A stretch of DNA of 64,000 bases from Cobetia crustatorum (lineage in GTDB: Bacteria; Pseudomonadota; Gammaproteobacteria; Pseudomonadales; Halomonadaceae), in the NCBI RefSeq assembly GCF_000591415.1, contig NZ_JEMF01000019.1, positions 105,525-169,524 on the forward strand, in the 5' to 3' direction. Both the position numbers and the translations under genes were made by a program. The notes beneath the pieces are model-generated. The model ran no database searches. It was not told the origin of the DNA and saw only the letters and a list, made by a program, of their open reading frames with translations. Shown in pieces: positions 55,795 through 64,000 of the stretch (positions are counted from its first letter, which is position 1; each line of letters opens with the position of its first letter).

Positions 55795-56726
55795 TCAGTG
55801 CGCTGCGTCGCCTTCGACTTCACGAAGGCCGGATAGCCATAGAGCTTGCGCGGATTATCGCGGAAGATCTTCTCGCGCACCTCGCGCTCCGGCAACCAGT
55901 GTTGCATCAACTCGGCGAGCATATCTTCTTCCGGCATCTCGATACCGATATACGGATGCGGCCAATCACTGCCCCATATCACGCGTTCCGGATTGGCATT
56001 CACCAGCGCACGCGCCAGCGCGGTGACATCGGAATACGGCAGCCGCCCTCGCGTGGTCAGTCGATAAGGTGCCGACAGCTTGACCCAGGTCCGCCCCTGC
56101 TTGAGCATTCGACATAGTGCTGCAAAGCCTGTGCAATCCGGGCCACGCGTCGCGGCCAAGTGTCCCATATGATCAATCACCACAGGCACCGGCAGACTAC
56201 CGAGGCGCGCTTCCATATCACGGAAGGTGGAAACATCAATCAGGCACTCAAGATGCCATTTGAAGCGCACCAGACGGTCCGCCAGCACCACGACATCCCG
56301 CCAGCGCAGGCCACCAGAGAAGATAAGATTAAGGCGTACCCCACACACACCCAGTGCCGAAAGGCGTTCCAGCTCCTCGTCACTGATATCGGGGCTGACG
56401 ACCGCTATGCCCCGATAATCCAGCCCGCGCTCACGGCAGGCCACCAGGCTATCGCACAACAGTCGATTATCGTAACCATAGACACTGGGTTGAATGAACA
56501 CACCATGACTGGTGCCCATCGCTTGATGCATTTCGAGCGCATCCTTGAGGCCGAATTCGGCAGGATTGTAGGTCCTATCCTCTGACAGCGGGTAACGTAC
56601 CGAGTCGCCAAACAGGTGCAGGTGGCAATCAATACTGCCTGCCGGCAGTCGAAACGTCAGCGGATATGGCAAGGGCCGTGGCGGCACGGCGCTCGGCAGG
56701 TCCTGCTCGACATGATTCCAGTCCAT
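55795..56726 (-). CDS. amidohydrolase-family (COG3618-type) hydrolase, C-terminus probably frameshifted
   Basis: A 2-pyrone-4,6-dicarboxylate lactonase-like TIM-barrel amidohydrolase. Motifs are SIDCHLHLFGD (HxH-type metal residues), GVFIQPSVYGYDNRLLCD, VVIDHMGHLAATRG, and ERVIWGSDWPHP with the catalytic Asp. As sequenced the frame runs on to 55668, giving 50 extra residues (VKSKATQRTESRSKNPRDP..) through the hairpin and into the holA end. Adding one base near 55846 (ccggcc to ccgggcc) instead yields LREVEGDAAH and a stop at 55795-55797, a more natural end, for 310 residues. The start at 56726 has GGGAG 8 bp ahead. Substrate unknown; lactone hydrolysis is inferred from the family. Confidence 0.8.
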
Positions 56727-56856
56727 CGATGCGGCTCCCTCGCGTAACCCCAATTCATCAAGTGTCAGACGGTCTTTGATAGCTATCGCCCCCTTCACGA
56801 TACTGCGCTGACCGCCCTGATTCCAGACAAGAGAGTCTGGGCAAGCATTTCTAGAC

Positions 56857-56892
56857 AATAAAAAAGCGGCATGTCCGAAGACATGCCGCTTT
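56857..56892 (-). terminator. intrinsic terminator after fadBA
   Basis: On the minus strand AAAGCGGCATGTC pairs with GACATGCCGCTTT around TTCG, followed by a T run. It is 34 bp after the fadA stop. Confidence 0.9.
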
Positions 56893-56926
56893 CTGTGTGG
56901 CTACCGCTGCGTTAGCGAGTGGCCGC

Positions 56927-58117
<1,191 letters not shown>

Positions 58118-58231
58118 TCATGGCCCCCGCTCTCGCGTGAGCCTGAATTCTGGTCGGATGGTGCTAGCAGGCGCCCCCGTGGACAATGCCGTAACGGGAG
58201 CGCATCAGGGCCGTTGGCCCGCACGACAGGA

Positions 58232-60382
58232 TCAGCCGTAGAAGGCTTCACCACGGGTAGCGCGCTCGCGCAGTGCGTCGGTCGGGCGATACAACGGACC
58301 CAGCTCTTCCGCGAGGCTATCAGCCAACGCCACAAACTCGGCGACACCCATCGCGTCCACATAACGCAATGCGCCACCACGGAACGGCGGGAAACCGATG
58401 CCGTAGATCAGCGCCATGTCGGCCTCTGCCGGCGAACCCACGATGTTGTCTTCCAAGCAGCGAATGGTTTCCATGCACAGAGGCACCATCATGCGCGCGA
58501 TGATGTCTTCATCGGAGAACTCACGAGTCTCGGTGACGACCTCAGCCACCAGTGCCTGAGCGGCTTCATCCGACAATTTCTTCGGCTTGCCCTTGCGATC
58601 TTCCTCGTAACGATAGAAGCCAAGATCATTCTTCTGGCCAAGACGCTTGTTGTCGTACATCACCTGGATGGCAGTCTTTCCTTCGCGCGCCATGCGCTCC
58701 GGGAAACCTTCCGCCATCACGGCATTGGCGTGCACCGCAGTATCCATACCGACCACGTCGAGCAGATAGGCCGGACCCATCGGCCAGCCGAACTTCTCCA
58801 TCACCTTGTCGACGCGCTGATAATCGGCGCCCTTCTCGACTAGCAGACTGAAGCCGCCGAAGTAAGGGAACAGTACGCGATTGACGAGGAAGCCTGGGCA
58901 GTCGTTGACCACAATCGGCGTCTTGCCTATCTGACGGGCATAAGCGACGGTCGCGGCGATGGCGGCATCACTGGATTTCTCGCCACGGATGACCTCCACC
59001 AACGGCATGCGGTGCACCGGGTTAAAGAAGTGCATGCCGCAGAAGTTCTCGGGACGTTTGAGCGATTCGGCCAGACGCGTGATGGAAATGGTCGAGGTAT
59101 TGGATGTCAGGATGGTGTCATCGCCGACGTTGTCTTCAAGCTCCGCCAGCACGCCGGCCTTGACCTTGGGATTCTCGACCACGGCCTCGACGACCAGATC
59201 CACATTGCCGAAATCACCATAGCTGAGTGTCGGACGAATGTTGGACAGGCCCTGCGCCATCTTGTCAGTAGTCAGCTTGCCGCGCTCAAGCCCCTTGCCG
59301 AACAGCTTACGTGCTTCCTTGAGACCCAGCTCAATCGCATCACCATTGATGTCCTTCATCAGGATCGGCGTGCCCTTGCTGGCGCTCTGATAGGCAATGC
59401 CGCCGCCCATGATGCCGGCCCCCAACACCGCCGCCTGCTTGATCTCACGCGCCTGCTTTTCATGACCTTTAGCCTTCTTCTTGACCACCTGGTCGTTCAT
59501 GAACAGGCCGACCAGATTGAACGCCACGTCTGTCAATGCCATGCGTGCGAAGGTCTTGGCTTCAATCGCCTGAGCCCGCTCACGAGATTCACCAGCGCCT
59601 TTCTGAATGACCTTGATCGCTTCGACCGGCGCGGGATAGTGCGGACCCGCCTTGCCAGCCACGAAGCCTTTGGCTGTCTCGAAGGCCATCATCTGTTCGA
59701 TGGCATTGAGCTTGAGCGGTGACGTCTTCTCGAGACGACGCGCCTGCCAGTCCAGCTCGCCGCTATTGGCCCGCGCCAGAATGTCGAGTGCCGCAGCGTC
59801 CAGTTCAGCGACGGGCAGCACTGCATCCACGGCACCTGCTGCCAGCGCCTTGTCAGCACGATTCTCGGTACCACCACAGATCCACTCGATGGCGTTATCC
59901 GCCCCGATCAGACGCGGCAGGCGCACGCAGCCCGCCCAGCCCGGAATGATCCCGAGCTTGGTTTCCGGCAGGCCAATCTTGGCGCTGTCGGCCATGACAC
60001 GAAAATCGGTGGTCAGGGTAATCTCACAACCACCGCCCAGTGCCAGGCCATTGATGGCCGTGACGGTGGGGAACGGCAGGTCTTCAATGGCATTGAAGAT
60101 ACCGTGGATGGTCATGTTCATGTCGATCAGGAAGGCTTCATCCTTCTCGAACATCTGATGGAATTCGGTGATGTCGGCGCCGACAATGAACGCCTCCTTG
60201 CCGGAGCGAATGACGAGCCCCTTCAGATCGGCAGTGGCCTTGATCGCCTCGACCGCCTCACCCAGCTCCTTGATCACATAGCTGGCCAGCTTGTTGACCG
60301 ACTCGCCTTCGAGGTCGATGGTCAACAGGGCGATGGCATCCTGATTGGCCTCGACCGAAAGCGTTTTGCCTGAATAGATCAT
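58232..60382 (-). CDS. fadB: fatty acid oxidation complex subunit FadB
   Basis: FadB carries enoyl-CoA hydratase, 3-hydroxyacyl-CoA dehydrogenase and epimerase/isomerase activities. The 716-residue protein has an N-terminal crotonase domain ([30 protein letters not shown]) and a dehydrogenase domain with the NAD motif [35 protein letters not shown] and [16 protein letters not shown], with a duplicated C-terminal 3HCDH domain. The ATG at 60382 has GGAG nearby and gives [11 protein letters not shown], as in other FadB proteins; an in-frame 33-codon upstream extension is unlikely. A near-palindromic PsrA-like site is upstream. Confidence 0.96.
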   Translation of the reverse strand: MIYSGKTLSVEANQDAIALLTIDLEGESVNKLASYVIKELGEAVEAIKATADLKGLVIRSGKEAFIVGADITEFHQMFEKDEAFLIDMNMTIHGIFNAIEDLPFPTVTAINGLALGGGCEITLTTDFRVMADSAKIGLPETKLGIIPGWAGCVRLPRLIGADNAIEWICGGTENRADKALAAGAVDAVLPVAELDAAALDILARANSGELDWQARRLEKTSPLKLNAIEQMMAFETAKGFVAGKAGPHYPAPVEAIKVIQKGAGESRERAQAIEAKTFARMALTDVAFNLVGLFMNDQVVKKKAKGHEKQAREIKQAAVLGAGIMGGGIAYQSASKGTPILMKDINGDAIELGLKEARKLFGKGLERGKLTTDKMAQGLSNIRPTLSYGDFGNVDLVVEAVVENPKVKAGVLAELEDNVGDDTILTSNTSTISITRLAESLKRPENFCGMHFFNPVHRMPLVEVIRGEKSSDAAIAATVAYARQIGKTPIVVNDCPGFLVNRVLFPYFGGFSLLVEKGADYQRVDKVMEKFGWPMGPAYLLDVVGMDTAVHANAVMAEGFPERMAREGKTAIQVMYDNKRLGQKNDLGFYRYEEDRKGKPKKLSDEAAQALVAEVVTETREFSDEDIIARMMVPLCMETIRCLEDNIVGSPAEADMALIYGIGFPPFRGGALRYVDAMGVAEFVALADSLAEELGPLYRPTDALRERATRGEAFYG

Positions 60383-60796
60383 CCACGGATCTCCACAAGA
60401 GAAAGAGGTGGAGGCGGTCGCAACGGTGCTTGGCACTCGTGCAGCCGGCCTCGCCGGACTCGCCGCTGGCAGAGGTACCAAGAGAAATTTCAGACATTCC
60501 CCTCAGCGCTTCATACAAGCGTTTGAATAGAGTCAGCTTGGGCCAGCAGCCAACAAAGATCAAGCCTGCTGATATTAGCGAAAGGTCGTGGGTCGTGAAT
60601 GTACACAAGGCAAGGAGAGTCTCAGTCGCTCTAAAATGACCGCAAGAGGGGTGACGCAGAATTTCGACAGCTCGCGTGACTGATAATCGACGCTACACCC
60701 AAGTGATGTCTCGCGTTACCCTGACATGCTTTTCCAATTTCTGCGTGAGGGCACTGGCCGTCACGCTTTCAAAGGCTTCACCGATACCATGCTTTC
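60383..60796. other. divergent spacer, fadB / DUF5924 gene
   Basis: This 414-bp spacer has the PsrA-like palindrome at 60511-60528 about 130 bp upstream of fadB and no convincing gene. Confidence 0.55.
60511..60528. promoter_or_regulatory. candidate PsrA-like operator upstream of fadBA
   Basis: On the minus strand TTCAAACGCTTGTATGAA is an inverted repeat TTCAAAC-N4-GTATGAA, one mismatch per half from perfect symmetry. It matches the C/GAAAC-N4-GTTTG/C-type PsrA consensus closely and shares its form with the fadE site at 16161. Confidence 0.62.
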
Positions 60797-61909
60797 ATGA
60801 GCACGACTCTCTCAGCCCTCTACCTGCGTCTGACAAACGTGGTCGAACACACCAAACGCTGGCACTGGCTCTGGCCACCTATCGGCTTTGCCGCGGGTAT
60901 CGGCAGCTTCTTTCTCGTCAATCGCCAACAATGGTTAGGTGCCATGCTGGCAATTGGCATGCTACTGGCCTGGCTGATATTGATTACTGAAGGTCTGTGG
61001 AGTCGCTTTCGTCGCCATCGTGGCAAGAATGCCCTGCCGCGCAAGCTGGCTACCTTTGTGGCACAGCTGATTCAGCAGGAAACGCTGTGCTTTACGCTGC
61101 CCTTCTTCTTGGCCACCACCGACTGGGCCAGTGGCCAAGCCGGCTTTACACTGCTGATGTGTGGCGCGACTCTGTTGTCGATTCTTGACCCGTTCTATTA
61201 CCGCCTGGCAGAGCGCCATCGCTGGCTGTATTTCGGTTTCCATGCGTTATGCGTGTTTGTCGTGGTGCTGGTCACTCTGCCGTTGATGCTGGAGCTGACG
61301 ACCGGAGAGAGCCTGCTGGCCGCCTGTGGTGCCATGAGTCTATTTGCACTGCCCAGCGTGGCCAATCTACGGATTGCGCGCGGATTGACAGGCGGGCTTG
61401 CGATGATCGGGATCAGCGTGATGCTGGGTGTCGGTGCCTGGAGTGCACGAGCATGGATTCCCCCCGCCACCCTGTGGATCAATGAAAGCAGTCTATCGCC
61501 TGCGTTTGATACTGCCGCCCGCGCTCCGCAGGGCGAGATGCGTCTGACACCCGCTCAACTATCGGCCAATGGCCTGTATGCCTTCACTGCCATTCGTGCG
61601 CCACGTGGCCTGTCAGAGAAGGTCTATCACGTCTGGCGTCACGATGGCGAAGTCGTGGACCGCATCGCGCTCAACATCAATGGTGGGCGGGGCGAGGGGT
61701 ATCGCGCATGGACTCACAAGACTGCCTTCCCGAGCGACAGTGACGGTGAGTGGCGTATTGATGTCGAAACCCTGAATGGCCAACGAATTGGTAGCCTGCG
61801 TTTTACGGTAAGTGATGATCCGTCACTCGCGACACTTGCCGACAGTAGTCTTAGCCATCCACCCGGCATTCCCGGCTGGAGAATCACCAACCTTATCCCG
61901 GGGTTATGA
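60797..61909 (+). CDS. DUF5924/DUF2914 membrane protein
   Basis: A 370-residue membrane protein of unknown function. About seven hydrophobic segments fill residues 25-230 (for example WPPIGFAAGIGSFFLV, MLAIGMLLAWLILIT, FHALCVFVVVLVTLPLML), the DUF5924 part. A soluble C-terminal DUF2914 domain follows, with LYAFTAIRAPRGLSEKVYHV, WRHDGEVVDRIALNI and EWRIDVETLNGQRIGSLRF. It is divergent from fadB and lies 189 bp before the MarR gene in the same direction. Confidence 0.85.
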   Translation: MSTTLSALYLRLTNVVEHTKRWHWLWPPIGFAAGIGSFFLVNRQQWLGAMLAIGMLLAWLILITEGLWSRFRRHRGKNALPRKLATFVAQLIQQETLCFTLPFFLATTDWASGQAGFTLLMCGATLLSILDPFYYRLAERHRWLYFGFHALCVFVVVLVTLPLMLELTTGESLLAACGAMSLFALPSVANLRIARGLTGGLAMIGISVMLGVGAWSARAWIPPATLWINESSLSPAFDTAARAPQGEMRLTPAQLSANGLYAFTAIRAPRGLSEKVYHVWRHDGEVVDRIALNINGGRGEGYRAWTHKTAFPSDSDGEWRIDVETLNGQRIGSLRFTVSDDPSLATLADSSLSHPPGIPGWRITNLIPGL

Positions 61910-61997
61910 GGTGAACTTCTTGTCTGGAAGGCGTGATGAAATACCAGGATGAAACGGTCGGTTACCCGACCTTGGGCGTAAAATTCGTTCGCAGGCT

Positions 61998-62007
61998 TGT
62001 AATTACA
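61998..62007. promoter_or_regulatory. candidate MarR-type operator
   Basis: TGTAATTACA is a perfect 10-bp palindrome, 91 bp before the MarR-family start. A MarR regulator often binds such a site in its own promoter. The length is short enough for chance. Confidence 0.35.
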
Positions 62008-62098
62008 CTAGCTGCCTAGCATTCTGATAAGAAGGGCTGCGCAGATGCGCCATCGATAAAATGCCTATTCATTATTTGCACTCAGCGGACGACCTATC

Positions 62099-62544
62099 AT
62101 GCATGAAGATATCGGACTCAAGCTTTCCCGCCTGCCGCGCCTATGGCGTGCCATCCTGGACCAGCGACTGTCCCCGCTGGGCCTCACCCAAACACGCTGG
62201 ATGACGCTGGTTCATCTCTGGCGCATGGGCGATGGTCAGCCACAATGCGACTTGGCACGTTCCATCGGCATCGAGGCACCTCACTGGTGCGCACGCTCGA
62301 TCAACTCAGCGAGCAGGGGCTGGTCGAACGTCGCGCCTGCGAAGAAGACCGCCGTACCAAGCGCATATTCCTGACGCGTAAAGCGTTACCCCTGATAGAG
62401 AAGATTGACGCCATCGCCGAGCAGACGCGCGTCGAAATGCTCGAAGGACTCAGTGCCGAGCAGGTTGACCAGTTCTGCGAGTGTCTGATGGTGATGGAGA
62501 AAAATGGACTGGAGATTGCTGAGAAGGTGCCTGAAAACGCCTGA
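62099..62544 (+). CDS. MarR/SlyA-family transcriptional regulator (frameshifted as sequenced)
   Basis: A small winged-helix regulator of the MarR family, SlyA-like. It begins GLKLSRLPRLWRAILDQRLS and LGLTQTRWMTLVHLWRMGDG, then QCDLARSIGIE. The frame breaks near 62276: gaggcacc should be gagggcacc, which restores GTSLVRTLDQLSEQGLVERR (recognition helix and wing), then EEDRRTKRIFLTRKALPLIE, the usual SlyA end. Corrected length is 148 residues (SlyA about 145). I read the shift as sequencing error. It lies after the DUF5924 gene and before a perfect terminator. Confidence 0.88.
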
Positions 62545-62649
62545 TACCTGTCGAGTGTCCCGGCGTTTTCAGGCTCAAGATCATGCAGAGTTGCCTGATA
62601 CCAGCGCTGAAAAGCGAGCACTGGAAAAGAGACACAGTCTCTGCAAGAC

Positions 62650-62692
62650 AATAAAAAGCCCCTGTCGATCATGTCGACAGGGGCTTTTTATT
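62650..62692. terminator. bidirectional intrinsic terminator, MarR gene / unknown gene
   Basis: A 19-bp perfect stem: AATAAAAAGCCCCTGTCGA pairs with TCGACAGGGGCTTTTTATT around a 5-base loop, between convergent genes. Confidence 0.92.
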
Positions 62693-62721
62693 GAATTTCG
62701 AGTCGAACTAGGAAGGCAGCG

Positions 62722-63270
62722 CTAGGCGTCAGGCATCTTCGGCTCAGTACCCACCAATGGCCGCCGCTTATGTGAGATTGGTGCCTTGTGGATCAACAAC
62801 GCATGCAATGCCTCGAACTCGCGTCGCCACTCGGCACACCCTTCGACACTCAGACTCTCGCCCCACCACAGCGTCAGGCCGGAGAGTGATGCTTCCAACA
62901 TCAATGCATCGTCTGGCAGCGTACGTGTGAGCTGTAGAATCGCCGCTGAGACGTCAGCGTCATCGGCGAGACGACTCTCTTCACGCCAGCGATAACCTGG
63001 CACCGCTTCACGCAGCGCCTCGCTGGCCCAGTCCTCGTGTACCAGAATAAACGGCGTCACATCGCGCTCAGTCGGCCAAGGGCGTCGATATCCCACGATG
63101 CCATTGGGAGCATCCGAGAGCACTGGGCGCTTGAGGTCCACCCGCATGCCATCCGCGATAACTGCCTTGCGCACCGACGCCGTTCGCGTCTCGCGCTTGC
63201 TGGGCCGTAACCAGGTCAGCGGCGACAGCATTGCCAGCATAATAAAGATAATGATCAGAGCAGTGGTCAT
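62722..63270 (-). CDS. unrecognised membrane-anchored protein
   Basis: A 182-residue protein with one N-terminal membrane helix (TTALIIIFIMLAMLSPLTWL) and a basic stretch after it (RPSKRETRTASVRK), so the rest is probably cytoplasmic. The soluble part is rich in Arg and acidic residues and has Trp-rich segments (YRRPWPTERDV, LTLWWGESLS). The layout resembles small YajC-like anchored proteins in gammaproteobacteria, but I do not recognise a family and name no function. It is convergent with the MarR gene and divergent from the universal stress gene. Confidence 0.72.
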   Translation of the reverse strand: MTTALIIIFIMLAMLSPLTWLRPSKRETRTASVRKAVIADGMRVDLKRPVLSDAPNGIVGYRRPWPTERDVTPFILVHEDWASEALREAVPGYRWREESRLADDADVSAAILQLTRTLPDDALMLEASLSGLTLWWGESLSVEGCAEWRREFEALHALLIHKAPISHKRRPLVGTEPKMPDA

Positions 63271-63483
63271 GAAGTGTCCCGCTGGAGTATCAAAAAATTC
63301 CCGCGCTCATGTGCATATGAATGCGCCACAACGCTGGTTTCGGCATTTTTTCAGCGCTGTTGCGTATCACGCACTCTAAATACGTTGATGTACGTCATTG
63401 TCTTCAGGGGGGCGGCAAGCCTAGCATGGAAGCAGGTGTACGATGTCACTCGAATGGCCAACCCTCTGCAGGAGGATCTCAGG

Positions 63484-63936
63484 ATGAGCAACGAATACAA
63501 ACATGTACTGGTCGCTGTCGACCTGACCAAGGATTCCCACCTGGTACTGGAGCGCGCACTGCCCATCGCTGAGCGGAACGGTGCCAAGGTCTCTATCATC
63601 CATACGCTGGAGCCATTGGGCTTCGCCTATGGCGGCGATATTCCGATGGACCTGACCAGCATTCAGGATCAGCTGGATTCCCACGCGCGTGAGCGTCTGG
63701 GTGACATTGCCACGCCCCACGGTATCGCCAACGAAGACCAGTATGTCGTGGTCGGTATGCCAGATAGCGAAATTCATCGCTTCGCCGCCGAACATGACGT
63801 GGATCTCATCGTGGTCGGCTCCCACGGCCGTCACGGTTTTGCCCTGCTATTGGGCTCTACCTCAACGGGTGTGCTGCATGGCGCCCAGTGTGACGTACTG
63901 GCGGTACGCGTCGGGGCTGATGACAGCGAAGAATGA
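63484..63936 (+). CDS. universal stress protein
   Basis: A 150-residue single-domain UspA-type protein, which helps cells survive starvation and other stress. It begins MSNEYKHVLVAVDLTKDSHL and has the ATP-binding region LIVVGSHGRHGFALLLGSTS with the G-2x-G-9x-G-(S/T) pattern and VLAVRV at the C-terminus. The ATG at 63484 follows an AGGAGG; in-frame frames further upstream look non-coding. It ends 64 bp before the window edge. Confidence 0.93.
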   Translation: MSNEYKHVLVAVDLTKDSHLVLERALPIAERNGAKVSIIHTLEPLGFAYGGDIPMDLTSIQDQLDSHARERLGDIATPHGIANEDQYVVVGMPDSEIHRFAAEHDVDLIVVGSHGRHGFALLLGSTSTGVLHGAQCDVLAVRVGADDSEE

Positions 63937-64000
63937 AGTAACCACCGTTGTTAGTGGCAGCTGCCAGGAGTCACAATCACTCACAACAAGGGCTGCCCAT

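Overview
The window looks like chromosomal DNA of a moderately halophilic gammaproteobacterium, most likely Halomonadaceae (Halomonas/Cobetia-like; the genus is a guess). The reasons are gammaproteobacterial gene orders (rplY-pth-ychF; miaB-ybeZ-ybeY-corC-lnt; zinc-ribbon/leuS-lptE-holA; rpe-gph-trpE), a complete choline-to-glycine-betaine cluster, G+C-rich codon use and acidic protein inserts. I see no phage, insertion sequence, CRISPR array or plasmid function, and nothing I would call a wholly new system. The interest lies in regulatory sites, repeats and hairpins, and in sequence quality.

Layout. 1-5 kb: end of rplY, then pth, ychF, a LysR regulator divergent from a dadA-type D-amino acid dehydrogenase, and a tRNA-Met with a near-consensus promoter. 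5-10 kb: apeB, prc, a 17-bp tandem repeat, three tandem tRNA-Asn genes and a second tRNA-Met. 10-16 kb: a choline-type substrate-binding protein divergent from betI-betB-betA, with a sigma70-like promoter and a palindromic BetI-type operator between them. 16-27 kb: fadE, an unknown gene, then ugpB-ugpA-ugpE-ugpC-ugpQ, a DeoR-type regulator and a HAD phosphatase; a Pho box of phoA architecture lies in front of ugpB. 27-35 kb: trpC-trpD-trpG, trpE, gph, ndh on the other strand, a GIY-YIG protein and rpe. 35-41 kb: ggt, an MFS transporter, a YajG-type lipoprotein, tpm and an SH3-domain protein. 41-50 kb: a 752-bp gene-free stretch, miaB, ybeZ, ybeY (with an acidic insert), corC, lnt, a DUF218 protein and a TPR protein. 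50-56 kb: a zinc-ribbon protein, leuS, lptE, holA. 56-64 kb: an amidohydrolase, fadA, fadB, a DUF5924/DUF2914 membrane protein, a MarR regulator, an unknown anchored protein and a universal stress protein.

Working together. Ugp would import glycerophosphodiesters and UgpQ would split glycerophosphocholine into glycerol-3-phosphate and choline. BetA and BetB would turn that choline into the osmoprotectant glycine betaine. FadE and FadBA supply beta-oxidation. The region could therefore serve phospholipid salvage joined to osmoprotection and phosphate starvation; this is inference from gene content.

Sequence quality. Nine genes (apeB, betI, ugpB, ndh, the GIY-YIG gene, ggt, leuS, the amidohydrolase and the MarR gene) each appear to carry one single-base deletion, and restoring one base gives a full-length family protein each time. 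Because leuS is essential and every event has the same sign, mostly in short G/C runs, I read them as sequencing or assembly errors and annotate the genes as intact but frameshifted as sequenced.
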